Shown: piece by piece, positions 9,484 through 18,184 of the stretch
Layout: every line of letters starts with the position of its first letter
Numbering within the stretch: position 1 is the stretch's first letter
DNA from: Schaalia sp. JY-X169
GTDB lineage: Bacteria; Actinomycetota; Actinomycetes; Actinomycetales; Actinomycetaceae
Length of the DNA: 64,000 nucleotides
Reading direction: 5' to 3'
Assembly (NCBI RefSeq): GCF_014069575.1
Contig: NZ_CP059675.1
Location: 434,001 to 498,000, forward strand
Position numbers and translations under genes: made by a program
Notes under the pieces: generated by a model
Database searches by the model: none
Seen by the model: the letters and a program-made list of their open reading frames with translations, nothing else
What the model was told of the DNA's origin: nothing

Positions 9484-10656
9484 GTGGGTGTGGGTGACCG
9501 AGCAGTTCTTGGTGGTTTCGCTAGGGGCTGGCAAGAGATCGATAGCATTTCGCCGAATAACGAAGACGAGAAGGCTCGTCGAGAGGCAGCTCTGACCTCA
9601 CTTACGGAGGAGCTGTCATCCATAACTAATTGTGAGAGCCTTGTGGTTCTAGCGGGTTCTGGGACTTCATTAGGCATTGTTGATAACAAGGGGAAACGCC
9701 TAGCACCAAGCATGGGTGACCTTTGGACTGATGTCTATATGCTTCAATCTTTTGGCAAAGTCGAGGAGACTCTCACTCCCGGACCGGTGGCTTCGAAGAA
9801 TCTCGAGCATGTCTTGTCCGACGCTCAAGCCAGACTAGCTCTTGATCCTGTCAACACGGCCCTGAGTGAGTTCGTTTCTGAAGCAGAGGGCATCATCTGG
9901 ACCAAATGCAGCTTTGTCGATAGAAACACTGACCTAGTCAGTCACGAACTCTTCCTTCGGAAGGTGGCGAGGCGGTCTACCCGCCTTCAGCGTGCCCAGG
10001 TTTTCACAACCAATTACGACTTGGCCTTTGAGGCTGCGGCCAAGAATGCCCGTTTTAATGTCATCGACGGGTTTGGGTTTGGGGGAGAGACATTCGACGG
10101 TGGCTCGTTCGATCTGGATTACGTGCAGCGCCGTCCGCACGAGCCACTCACTTTGGACCCGAGCGTCTTCCATCTCCTGAAGCTTCATGGATCAGTCAAC
10201 TGGAACCTCGAGGACGAGGAGGTCCAGAAGGTTTGCGGCTCCATGAAGCCAGATAATCCCGTGCTGATCTACCCATCAGCTACCAAATACCAATTGTCCT
10301 ACCAGCAGCCATATCTGGAGTTCATGTCGCGATTTCAAATGGCTCTACGGCAGCCAGACGTTGGGCTGCTCGTGGTGGGGTTCGGTTTCAACGACGACCA
10401 TCTGACTGCTCCCATCAAAGCAGCACTCCGCGCCAACATAGGACTTCGTGCAGCCTTTGTCTCTCCCGGAATTCGTACTTCCGGAGCCTCGGGAACCTTC
10501 AAGGAGATCGAGCAGTTGATCATGAAGGGAGACAGGCGACTGACCTTGCTGGAGGCAACGTTCGATCAACTTGTCGAGTTGCTCCCGGACGTACCTCCTC
10601 GTGAGGAACGAGAGGTTCATGCCGAACGGTTCTCTACTCCCGGTCGGAGGCCGTGA
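9484..10656 (+). CDS. SIR2-domain protein of a SIR2-HerA defence pair
   Basis: A 390-residue SIR2-fold protein. The NAD-binding loop GSGTSLG is at residues 58-64, the TTNYD motif at 175-179 with the family asparagine, and LKLHGS with the catalytic-type histidine at about 232-237. A further VVGFGFNDDHL segment matches SIR2_2 proteins. In known SIR2-HerA systems this subunit depletes NAD or acts as a nuclease when phage is sensed. AGGAGG at 9474-9479 precedes GTG 9484, and GTG 9490 has better spacing and is an alternative start. It overlaps herA by up to 4 bases. About 250 bases upstream are non-coding and probably hold the promoter. Confidence 0.9.
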   Translation: MGVGDRAVLGGFARGWQEIDSISPNNEDEKARREAALTSLTEELSSITNCESLVVLAGSGTSLGIVDNKGKRLAPSMGDLWTDVYMLQSFGKVEETLTPGPVASKNLEHVLSDAQARLALDPVNTALSEFVSEAEGIIWTKCSFVDRNTDLVSHELFLRKVARRSTRLQRAQVFTTNYDLAFEAAAKNARFNVIDGFGFGGETFDGGSFDLDYVQRRPHEPLTLDPSVFHLLKLHGSVNWNLEDEEVQKVCGSMKPDNPVLIYPSATKYQLSYQQPYLEFMSRFQMALRQPDVGLLVVGFGFNDDHLTAPIKAALRANIGLRAAFVSPGIRTSGASGTFKEIEQLIMKGDRRLTLLEATFDQLVELLPDVPPREEREVHAERFSTPGRRP

Positions 10657-12380
10657 TGGAGGCGCACCCGTTTAGTCCCGACCGCCAGATCGGGCGCGTT
10701 CACCAGGTTGATGGGTCGTTTGTTGACGTGGCGCTGTCGGCAGCCAATCAGCTTCCTCGAGCTCACTATGGGGAGAAGCTCGGCAGAGGCGAGGTTGGTG
10801 AGTTTGTCGTTATAGACGTCGGCGGCGTCGCAGTGTTCGGGCGCATGTTGCGGGTTGGGGTGCCAGCCGGACGAGCCGAAACACTTGCGGATGAACCGTA
10901 CACAAGGATCTCGGCTGAAGGGCGCGTACAGCTACTTTCTACGCTTGAGCTCAATGGGCGCGCTGAAAGGGGAATCGCTAGGTATCCAAGAATAGGGGAC
11001 GTTGTCTTCGCGGCCAGCTCAGAGGTTGTCCTAGCAATCATTGGCGCACTTCCTGATCCGAGCATTCGCACCCTCCGTCTGGGACGGTTGTCTCTCGATG
11101 ACTCTATTCCTGTGGATGTGCCATTGTCTCGTCTGTTCGGTCGACACATGGCGATAGTCGGAGCGACCGGCTCGGGCAAGAGCTGGACTCTTGGCCATAT
11201 CGCCGAGAGCGTTTCATCGCTAAAGGGAAAAATGATTCTGATCGATGCAACAGGGGAATTTCGAACCCTTGGGGATCGTGCAACGCACTTGGCCTTCGGG
11301 TCCACGGCCAACGAGCCATCTAACACCAAACTCGTGGGTATTCCGCATTACATGATGCGGGAGACAGATCGCAACGCTTTCCTAAGCCCGTCCTCAGGCG
11401 CTCAACTGCCGAAACTCCGTGAAGCAGTGCGAACATTACGCTTGGCTCATGCGGTGTATTCTGATCAGAATCGAGATCCTGCGCACCAGCAATTCGCGGT
11501 TACGAACGGTCCCATCATTAAGGCCGGGAAACCAATGGCGGAGTACCAAACTGCGACATCAAGGTACACCAAAGCGATAGAGCATCCGTTCGCTCCGTTC
11601 AATATCAGGGCGCTTGCGGAACAAGTGCAGTGTGAGTGTATCTGGCCGACGGGGTTCGGGCAGAATAGCCACTTGTTTGGGAAATCCAATGACACCGAGG
11701 TCGGTTATGTCTCTTCTCTGATTAGCCGTATCAACGACTTGCTCCAAACACCAGAAATTATGAATGTAATCGACCCACAACCTGGAACGACCAACGTTGT
11801 AGGCGAAATGTTCAACTGGGTTCAGAACTCGGACAGCCATATCCTTCGCGTATCCCTGAGGAATCTGACATTCGCCAATCACCTGCGGGAGATCGTTGTA
11901 AATATTCTCGGACAGACTCTTCTTAGTTGGGCCAGGGCGGGATCCTTCCAAACGGGACCACTCGTGGTGGCCTTAGACGAGGCTCATCAGTTCTTCGACG
12001 TGACAGTGGGGGACGAACTTTCCAGCACGCACTTAAACGCTTTCGATGCGATTGCCAAAGAGGGTCGTAAGTATGGGTTGACTGTATGTATGGCCACGCA
12101 GCGGCCTGGTGATCTCCCTGCAGGCGTTCTCAGTCAGGTTGGCATGACTATTGTTCACCGCTTGGCCGATAGCCGCGACCGTCAAAGAGTGGAGCAGGCA
12201 GCAGCTGAACTCGACCATTCGGCAACGAAACTACTCCCGGGATTGGTACCTGGTGAAGCGATTCTGATGGGCGTGGACTTTCCGGTGCCAGTTAGTGTGC
12301 GAATCCAGAAGCCTGCATCGCCACCGGCATCAGATGGACCAAGCTACGACTCTTGGGGTACGGACAGTAAGCCCATGTGA
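10653..12380 (+). CDS. herA: HerA-type hexameric DNA translocase/ATPase of the SIR2-HerA pair
   Basis: The 575-residue protein has an N-terminal HAS-barrel (GRVHQVDGSFVDV, residues 14-26). An FtsK/HerA-like ATPase follows, with Walker A GATGSGKS at 170-177 and Walker B VVALDEAHQ at about 438-446. The MATQRPGDLP segment near residue 485 is also typical. HerA rings thread DNA and, in the SIR2-HerA system, form one assembly with the SIR2 protein. Starts at GTG 10653 and ATG 10656 are both possible and both overlap the SIR2 stop codon. The motifs look complete, so the system is probably functional. Confidence 0.9.
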   Translation: MMEAHPFSPDRQIGRVHQVDGSFVDVALSAANQLPRAHYGEKLGRGEVGEFVVIDVGGVAVFGRMLRVGVPAGRAETLADEPYTRISAEGRVQLLSTLELNGRAERGIARYPRIGDVVFAASSEVVLAIIGALPDPSIRTLRLGRLSLDDSIPVDVPLSRLFGRHMAIVGATGSGKSWTLGHIAESVSSLKGKMILIDATGEFRTLGDRATHLAFGSTANEPSNTKLVGIPHYMMRETDRNAFLSPSSGAQLPKLREAVRTLRLAHAVYSDQNRDPAHQQFAVTNGPIIKAGKPMAEYQTATSRYTKAIEHPFAPFNIRALAEQVQCECIWPTGFGQNSHLFGKSNDTEVGYVSSLISRINDLLQTPEIMNVIDPQPGTTNVVGEMFNWVQNSDSHILRVSLRNLTFANHLREIVVNILGQTLLSWARAGSFQTGPLVVALDEAHQFFDVTVGDELSSTHLNAFDAIAKEGRKYGLTVCMATQRPGDLPAGVLSQVGMTIVHRLADSRDRQRVEQAAAELDHSATKLLPGLVPGEAILMGVDFPVPVSVRIQKPASPPASDGPSYDSWGTDSKPM

Positions 12381-12431
12381 CGTGCGCCTCAGCACAAAAG
12401 TCCCATGGCCGCTGTCAATCCGTGGATCGAT

Positions 12432-13544
12432 TTATTGATTTGATACGCAACGAACTGCTAGTCCGCCTTCCGAACTACTGTTATTGCTACCTAATCCGAT
12501 GATGCCAGTACTGCGGAAGCTCAAGCTATAAGCGGTGCTCCCAGCCACCTTTCTGGAAGTCCAATAATACCCTAAATCTGAGTTACTGAAGCTTCCGCCA
12601 TACCAGCTACCGCTATATTGTCCCAGCCATATTCCTCTTAGTCCCGCATCCGTACTAGTTAGGCCACCGTTTACGGCATCGTTCAGTGCTTTGAATTCGT
12701 TGACTGGAGAACCTCCTTGCCCTGTGGGTAAGCGCCAACCTGCGGGACAAATGGATATGGCGGTATTTGCAGCTGGCGTGGTAGAGCTCGTACAGGCACT
12801 CGTTCCTTGTTGGTTACCCATAGCGGCGCACCAGTTATATAAGTATCCGTACTGTCTAGTTGAGGTGCTCATACCCCCATCCATGGCGACTGACGGGGGT
12901 TTAGGGTAGGCGGTGAAGTTTGCGTTTGGGTGTACATAGTATTTGGCTTCAATATTGGTTCCGACGGTGTCTGCTGTACCATTTGATATCTCTTTTGTAT
13001 CGCCATAGATGTTGTTGCCCCCGCTTCCGTAGGCCAGGTTGGTTAGCATCCAGCAGTTGCCGTCAGCTAGCTTCTGAATCCAGTAGGTACGGTTATCCCT
13101 AGCATCCACGGCGAGCGTTCTTTCGCTAGGGCAACTAGCTGAAGTGAAGAACTGCAGAGGACACGCACCCTCACTGATCGTGCCATCCTGCGTGATACTG
13201 AATGTTAGGTTCGCCTGAGAGTTCGTGGCCGTCACACAGAATGCACTTTCGCTTCCTGCGTAGCTTAGAGTGTTGTTCGGCGAGGCCTTGAGACCTCCGT
13301 CGATGGCGGCCTCGCTCGTTGGGTACGAGCCCGACTTGGCATTGGTCAGTTCAATCTGAGTTGAGGCATTCTTCAGGTCGCTCTTCAATGAGGCTATTTT
13401 GGCTTGTCTTGTGATTCCGTTGTAGCTAACGGTCACTATTGCTACCAAGATGGCAATGATCACGATGACGATAAGTAGCTCAATGATTGTGAATCCTTGG
13501 TTTAGACCATTTGGTTTTGGTTTGTGGGTTTGTTTTCTTTGCAT
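12432..13544 (-). CDS. Type IV prepilin-like protein with FISUMP domain, Saccharibacteria-like
   Basis: After a short basic leader the protein has the prepilin cleavage/methylation site (G-FTIIELLIVIVIIAILV), which is cut before Phe and forms the pilin helix. The C-terminal two-thirds match the Fibrobacter succinogenes major paralogous (FISUMP) domain, with DARDNRTYWIQKLADGNCWM, CPAGWRLPTG and a final AVRCV. This architecture and wording are characteristic of pilin-like proteins of Candidatus Saccharibacteria. ATG 13544 is chosen because AGGAGA lies 9 bases upstream. No other pilus gene is nearby, and base composition is more AT-rich than the flanks. Transfer between an epibiont and its host is an inference. 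Confidence 0.8.
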   Translation of the reverse strand: MQRKQTHKPKPNGLNQGFTIIELLIVIVIIAILVAIVTVSYNGITRQAKIASLKSDLKNASTQIELTNAKSGSYPTSEAAIDGGLKASPNNTLSYAGSESAFCVTATNSQANLTFSITQDGTISEGACPLQFFTSASCPSERTLAVDARDNRTYWIQKLADGNCWMLTNLAYGSGGNNIYGDTKEISNGTADTVGTNIEAKYYVHPNANFTAYPKPPSVAMDGGMSTSTRQYGYLYNWCAAMGNQQGTSACTSSTTPAANTAISICPAGWRLPTGQGGSPVNEFKALNDAVNGGLTSTDAGLRGIWLGQYSGSWYGGSFSNSDLGYYWTSRKVAGSTAYSLSFRSTGIIGLGSNNSSSEGGLAVRCVSNQ

Positions 13545-13745
13545 CACCTGCTTTCTCCTGTTTGCTTTTGTTATTTTTGTTTGACCCGGTTTCACCGGTT
13601 TGTTGCTTGGGTGTAAGCGCAAGCACTTTTGCTACTGACTATGAAGCATTTGGGTGTGAAGTCAAGACCTGAAAAGCCATCTTGGGGCGCTCTCCAGAGG
13701 TCATCGTTGCGAAAACTACAACAAGCTGGGGGTCGCTTTGCAGCG

Positions 13746-14828
13746 TTAGACGCCGTGGACGTCGTAGTGAGATTCGGCTTCGATAAGTTCGTCAAGTGAG
13801 AAGTCGGGGTCATCCAGGTCCGGGCGGTCCACCTCGAGTGTGCTTGACGGCAGATGCGCGGCAGCGAGTTCGTCTCTGCCTAGGAGCTTCAAGCGACAGA
13901 CCGGGCATGCGAAGGCGCTTGGGTCAAAGTAGATCTCCCAGTAGCCCATCGGTACGGGAATCCACGATCCATCGCCGAGCTTCTCGACGTCCCAGTCAAC
14001 TGCTCCTTCAACCTGAGGAGTTCCAATGAGGCGTCCGGTGAAGCCACACTCTGGGCAGTCTTGGTCGACGCTTGTCGCATCTGCTGACGTGAAGTGGTCT
14101 TGGGCGACGCTGAACTTTTCGCTCTCACGCATGGCGACGACCTCCTCGAACTCTGAGGAGTCTAGGTTGCTTCTGAGATCCGCAAGTTCCTTGCTGGACT
14201 TGGCGCGTTTCAGCTTCACGGTTGCTTCGACGGATTCTTGATGCTGGATTAGCAGTGCCTCCGCAGTGTTGAACCCAGAGCCGTAGAAGTCGCTGCGGTC
14301 AGTTGAGAGCTTTGGAATCAAGTAGTCGGCGACACGTAGGCAATCTACGAGGATTGCTCTTGGTTCCGTTGCTCCCTGGGCAATGTGGACCAGCCCGTTT
14401 CTAACGTCCGCGATTCGCGCGTAGCGGGCTTTCGGTATTGGAAAGGAGTCGTCCAACGTGGCCAGGCGCTTGAGAGCTGCTCCGAGTCCGATTGTTTTCA
14501 TACCGCTGCTGGAGAGCGGGTCGCCGCGCACCAGCTTGAGTAGGGAAGCTTCACCGTCTTGCGCGCCCATGGGGGCGAGCAGCGCTGGATTTACTTCCCA
14601 GAGAACAGCCTTAGAAAGGAGTTCGATCGACTGCGGTGCCATTAGGCAGACTGCTTCCCAGTCATCTTCGTGCCAAGCCGCGATGGCCTTTTGCATCCAG
14701 CGCTTGGACGCTTCCGTCAGGGCCTTTGTTTGTCCGGGTCGCGAGGGCTCGAGGCCTTCCACTGATTTAGCGATGGTGCACCTCCATAAGCGTGAACACG
14801 TGCAAGGCCGTGTCCTGGACGCACGCAA
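13746..14828 (-). CDS. HEPN-like protein with C-terminal zinc ribbon, function unknown
   Basis: A 360-residue protein not assigned to a named family. Residues 143-148 read RNGLVH within a helical context, which fits the R-N-x3-H signature of HEPN domains (many are RNases in defence and toxin systems). The C-terminal part has two CxxC pairs (CPEC near 260 and CPVC near 318) that probably bind zinc. A central charged helical segment links them. The start is uncertain: GTG at 14828 is the longest option, but the only good GGAGG lies inside the ORF near 14785. Its place beside the defence genes suggests a defensive role, without proof. Confidence 0.6.
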   Translation of the reverse strand: MRASRTRPCTCSRLWRCTIAKSVEGLEPSRPGQTKALTEASKRWMQKAIAAWHEDDWEAVCLMAPQSIELLSKAVLWEVNPALLAPMGAQDGEASLLKLVRGDPLSSSGMKTIGLGAALKRLATLDDSFPIPKARYARIADVRNGLVHIAQGATEPRAILVDCLRVADYLIPKLSTDRSDFYGSGFNTAEALLIQHQESVEATVKLKRAKSSKELADLRSNLDSSEFEEVVAMRESEKFSVAQDHFTSADATSVDQDCPECGFTGRLIGTPQVEGAVDWDVEKLGDGSWIPVPMGYWEIYFDPSAFACPVCRLKLLGRDELAAAHLPSSTLEVDRPDLDDPDFSLDELIEAESHYDVHGV

Positions 14829-14994
14829 TCCGTCTGCTTCAGGCTACTGGGGTGCTGGACCTAGGCCTTTAGAAAACACTCGACAAAGTGAGCTACGTCA
14901 CATATAATAGGGCGTGGTCAGGTACGCTGTCGCGCCTGGCTTGCACCAAGAACAATTTTTCTGGAAGCAATTTCCAGTAGTACCCGAGCCTTAA

Positions 14995-15429
14995 TCACTG
15001 GCGTGGGGAGGTAGTGGCGCGAACGTACCTACGCACTGTCGATGGACTCCATCCGACCTGCTCAGCTATTTTCGAACCGCTTAATCCATCTGCGTGGAGT
15101 TTTCGCCAGTGACTAACTTCAGCTTCGGTTGGTTTCATCGCTCTGGGCTTGATACCTACGGTTTCTAGATGATTCATGATCGTCACCCGGTGGAATCCAT
15201 ATTTCTTGGATAGATCAACCGCAGTAGCCCCAGCACGATACTCCGACGCCATTGCTTCAAGCATAGGCTTGGTAATGTGGCGGTTGTAGCGGGGAGGGCG
15301 CTGAGGCAATCGAGAAGTTCTAGGTGTAGAACGTGCAGTTTCACGAGGTTCGGCAGGTTCTGGACGTTTCTCATTGTTTTTGAGTAGCTTCCGCCCCTGA
15401 AGGAGCCGTTGTCCTGTGTTGGATGACAT
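14995..15429 (-). CDS. Small helix-turn-helix DNA-binding protein
   Basis: The chosen frame starts at ATG 15429 and gives 144 residues. A basic, proline-rich N-terminus is followed by two helix-turn-helix units. The first (VDLSKKYGFHRVTIMNHLETVG) resembles the resolvase/Hin DNA-binding domain. The second (GSKIAEQVGWSPSTVRRYVRA) is similar. Catalytic recombinase residues are absent, so it is either a regulator or the DNA-binding remnant of a recombinase. Just upstream is a short inverted repeat (CTTAG...CTAAG, about 15430-15447) and, 60 bases further, a large nested palindrome. The ribosome-binding site is weak. Confidence 0.65.
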   Translation of the reverse strand: MSSNTGQRLLQGRKLLKNNEKRPEPAEPRETARSTPRTSRLPQRPPRYNRHITKPMLEAMASEYRAGATAVDLSKKYGFHRVTIMNHLETVGIKPRAMKPTEAEVSHWRKLHADGLSGSKIAEQVGWSPSTVRRYVRATTSPRQ

Positions 15430-15485
15430 TCTTAGTACTTTTCTAAGCGACTGGGCGTGCACGCCCTCCACAGCCCTGAAGTGTT

Positions 15486-15547
15486 TACGTTGGGAACCAA
15501 ACTGCGTCTGGGGTAGGTACCCCACGGCCGCATCGGTTCCCAACGTA
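15486..15547. repeat. 62-bp nested inverted repeat
   Basis: An outer 13-bp perfect inverted repeat (TACGTTGGGAACC at 15486-15498 and its complement at 15535-15547) encloses an inner 7-bp perfect repeat, TGGGGTA and TACCCCA (15509-15515, 15518-15524) with a 2-base loop. No T-run follows on either strand, so a simple terminator is unlikely. It lies between the HTH gene and the 3' end of the MFS gene, and may be an operator or recombinase site. Confidence 0.75.
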
Positions 15548-15574
15548 TACATTTCGCGACGCTGTCGTCTCCTC

Positions 15575-16731
15575 TTACAGTTGTTGGGTCTGTTGTAACT
15601 GGAGTGCCTCGTCGGAGTCTGGGACCGGACTGATCCGCCTGGCAATTGGCATTGCCATCACCAGGAGGACAACCATCAGTCCGACTGCGGCCGCGAAGGC
15701 GGGGGATAGGCTCGGTAGTACCAGGGCGTAGGCGATTCCCGCTGCTGCCACACAGAATGCGCCGCCAAGAGTGTCGGCCATCTGCAGAGCGGATGAGGTC
15801 TTCCCTTTGTTTCGTGTCTTGGTCATGGCGAGCGCATGAACAGTCATGGTGGGGTAGATGAGGCCGATGCCAAGTCCGGTTATGGTCCAGCCGATGATGA
15901 TTGCTGCGCCGGGTACGCCCTCGAACACGCCTGCGAAGGTGATCGCGGTACCGACAAGTTGCACCAGCGTGCCGATCACTGGGAGTTGCGCGCGCTTCGC
16001 TTGGTCGGTGATACGCCCGGAAACGGCTGATCCGATAGCCCAGGTAATGGAACCAACTGTTAGCACGAGGCCGGCGCTGGCGGGATCCCACCCGTGTACC
16101 AGTTGAAGTAAGAGCGGGAGAAAGGTCTCTACCCCGATAAAAGTCCCGTTGGCCAGTCCGCGCAGTAGGACGGTGGAGGGGAGCCCTCGTTTTGCGGTGA
16201 AGGTTCCCGCGGGGAGTAGCGGCTTCATGAACACGAAAGTGAGGATCGCCGATACCGCGATTATGAGGAGGATCAAGGGGGTGAACTCGTCTGGCTCTGT
16301 CCCGGACATCACCTGGAGAAGCGCCACCGATACGCCGGCGCCGACCGCAAGTAACACTCTGCGCTTAGTTGAACCATCTGAGTCCGCTGGTTCTGTCCGG
16401 GGAAGCGCGGCCGTGACTTTGACCAGAACCGGAAACGCGATCAGGAAGACGACAGGGACAAAACCAAAAATCCACCGCCAGCTCTCATACTGAACAACCA
16501 GGCCCGCAATTCCCGGACCGATTAGCGCAGGCAGGACCCAGGCGGCCGCGAAAGCGGCGAAGAATGGTGGTTGTCGAAGCGGGTGTACGTGGTTGCCGAT
16601 GATGGTGTAGAGCGGAACCATAGAGAGACCGCCGCCGAATCCCTGTATTGCCCTCCCCAACACAAAGATCTGCATGGATGGGGAGAAAGTGCAGATCGTT
16701 AGACCGGCGACGAAGAGTAGTACGCCGGGAC
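15575..16731 (-). pseudogene. MFS multidrug-type efflux transporter, 5' end removed by an IS3-family insertion
   Basis: The frame stays open up to the IS end at 16731 (GVLLFVAGLTICTFSPS before the first ATG at 16675), but the first membrane helices are missing. What remains has about ten hydrophobic segments and the MFS motif GRAIQGFGGG of DHA2-type drug exporters. The missing 5' part is not found on the other side of the IS, so insertion was accompanied by deletion or rearrangement. A functional protein is unlikely. Confidence 0.85.
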
Positions 16732-16792
16732 TTGACCCCTGATCTTGGACACGCTGATTCCAGCACTGGGCTGGGGAAGCGAGAATCTAGGG

Positions 16793-17119
16793 ATGGCAAG
16801 GAAGAACTACACGGACGAGTTCCGGCAGCGGGCGGTGGACTTGTACGAGTCCACGCCGGGGGCGACGCTGAAGGGCATCGCGGCGGACCTGGGGATCTCC
16901 CGGGGCGCGTTGAAGGAGTGGGTTGAGCGGCTGGGCTCCGGGACGACGACGAAGTTGACAGTGGCACCGCCGGCGGGTCGGCCGGAGTCGCAGTCGGCGA
17001 GGATTGTGCGGCTGGAAGCCGAACTGGCCGAGTCGAAGGCGGAGCGGGTCAAGCTTGAGACGGAGCGGGATATCCTCCGTCAGGCGGCGAAGTATTTCGC
17101 GGGGGAGACGAACTGGTGA
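16793..17119 (+). CDS. IS3-family transposase OrfA
   Basis: A 108-residue protein with an N-terminal helix-turn-helix (YTDEFRQRAVDLYES...IAADLGISRGALKEWV) and a C-terminal leucine-zipper-like region ending ERDILRQAAKYFAGE, the standard OrfA layout. It binds the terminal repeats and dimerises with OrfB. ATG 16793 is chosen because MARKNYTDEF is the conserved N-terminus of the family. Its stop overlaps the orfB start by 4 bases, where IS3 elements normally frameshift to make the fused transposase. OrfA itself looks intact. Confidence 0.9.
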   Translation: MARKNYTDEFRQRAVDLYESTPGATLKGIAADLGISRGALKEWVERLGSGTTTKLTVAPPAGRPESQSARIVRLEAELAESKAERVKLETERDILRQAAKYFAGETNW

Positions 17120-17806
17120 ACCGCTTCCAGTTCGTCGAGGACCACAAGGACGCCTACGGCGTGAAGCGGTTGTGTGAGGTCGTCGAGGTCGCCAGGTCGT
17201 CGTTCTACGCCTGGCTCGCGGCGGCCCCGGGGCGGGCAGTGAGAGCGGTGGAGGACGCGGAGTTAGCAATTGAGACGACGTTAGTGGAAATCGCCTTGTA
17301 GAACCACGGGCGCATCGCTGGGGGGAATGATCCCACGGGTTCGCGGCATCCTACCGACCTGTATCGACCTCGGCTCCCGGAAGCTCGCGGGCTGGCAGGT
17401 CGCCGACCACATGCGCACTGAACTCGTCGAGGACGCCCTCCGTGCCGCGCATCGCGACCGTGGGTCATTGGCCGGGGCGGTGTTCCACAGCGACCACGGA
17501 AGCGTCTATACGTCGAAGGCTTACGCCGCGCTCTGCGAGCAGCTCAAGGTGACCCAGTCCATGGGGGCGGTGGGCACGAGCGCCGACAACTCCTTGGCGG
17601 AGAGCGTCAACGCCACGCTCAAGCGCGAGCTCCTCGAAGGCGCGTCCGCGTTCCCGGACCAGGCCACCGCCTACCGGGCCGTGTTCCGGTGGGCGAACCG
17701 CTACAACACCCGAAGGCGGCACTCCGCGATCGGCCAGATCGCACCGAACACCTACGAGATCGCCTACACGGCAACCACGTCTGCTACCCTCGCGGAAGCG
17801 GCATAA
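17116..17806 (+). pseudogene. IS3-family transposase OrfB, broken by internal deletion and frameshift
   Basis: The N-terminal HTH_21 part (AYGVKRLCEVVEVARSSFYAWL) ends at a stop near 17301. The DDE integrase part resumes in another frame near 17327 (CIDLGSRKLAGWQVADHM, then HSDHGSVYTS with the second Asp, and the ANRYNTRRRHSAIG end). About 95 residues normally lying between them are missing, including the first catalytic Asp (the GDITY motif region). The element therefore cannot transpose by itself. Confidence 0.88.
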
Positions 17807-17840
17807 CCGAAACGACACCGTGTCCACGATCGAGGGTCAA

Positions 17841-17955
17841 GGCCCCCAATAGCCTGACGGACCAACTCCACCGCAGCATCCATCTCCGCACTTCGATCTT
17901 CATCCTGCGTTTTCTTTGTTTTCGATGCCACAGGCACCAGTGTTGCAACAGGCAT
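17841..17955 (-). pseudogene. 5' fragment of an unidentified gene cut by the IS
   Basis: On the minus strand, ATG 17955 opens a frame of about 38 codons (MPVATLVPVASKTKKTQ..., then MDAAVELVRQAIGGL) that runs into the IS end at 17840. It does not look like the missing N-terminus of the MFS transporter. It could be the beginning of a regulator once located upstream of that transporter, but it is too short to assign. From here to the next gene I see no other coding signal. Confidence 0.35.
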
Positions 17956-18184
17956 TTCTCATGCCCACCTGCCGTGCCGACAACCAGTCAGCGAACCAGG
18001 CCAGTCACACACTTCCTTGCATAGTCCCCATTCCAGCCGTTGACGGCATAGGGTGCGCATGACGCAGTCTCGACAGAACTACATCCAAAAAACAACATGT
18101 GTCACAAATCGAATGATATCGTGGCACTAGACAAGCAACGATTGGCGCCGGCGAAACGTGTTTATCAGAGGGAAGGCTGGCACT

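Larger units (their letters stand above)
16732..17840 (+). mobile_element. IS3-family insertion sequence, internally deleted (1109 bp)
   Basis: Terminal inverted repeats of 21 bp (16732-16752 and the complement of 17820-17840) differ at 3 positions and both begin TTGACCC. Between them are orfA and a damaged orfB in the usual IS3 order. The element is about 0.3 kb shorter than related elements because of a deletion within orfB. No clear target-site duplication flanks it: GAC on the left and GGC on the right. The genes on the two sides do not match, which fits an IS-mediated deletion. Confidence 0.85.

Noticed and set aside
9307-9713. Minus-strand frames upstream of and over the SIR2 gene start
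   Set aside because: They overlap the supported SIR2 frame and its ribosome-binding site and have no protein features.
15432-16091. 219-codon minus-strand frame overlapping the MFS remnant and the nested palindrome
   Set aside because: The translation is Arg/Pro-rich and alternates with the MFS frame, which clearly encodes membrane helices.
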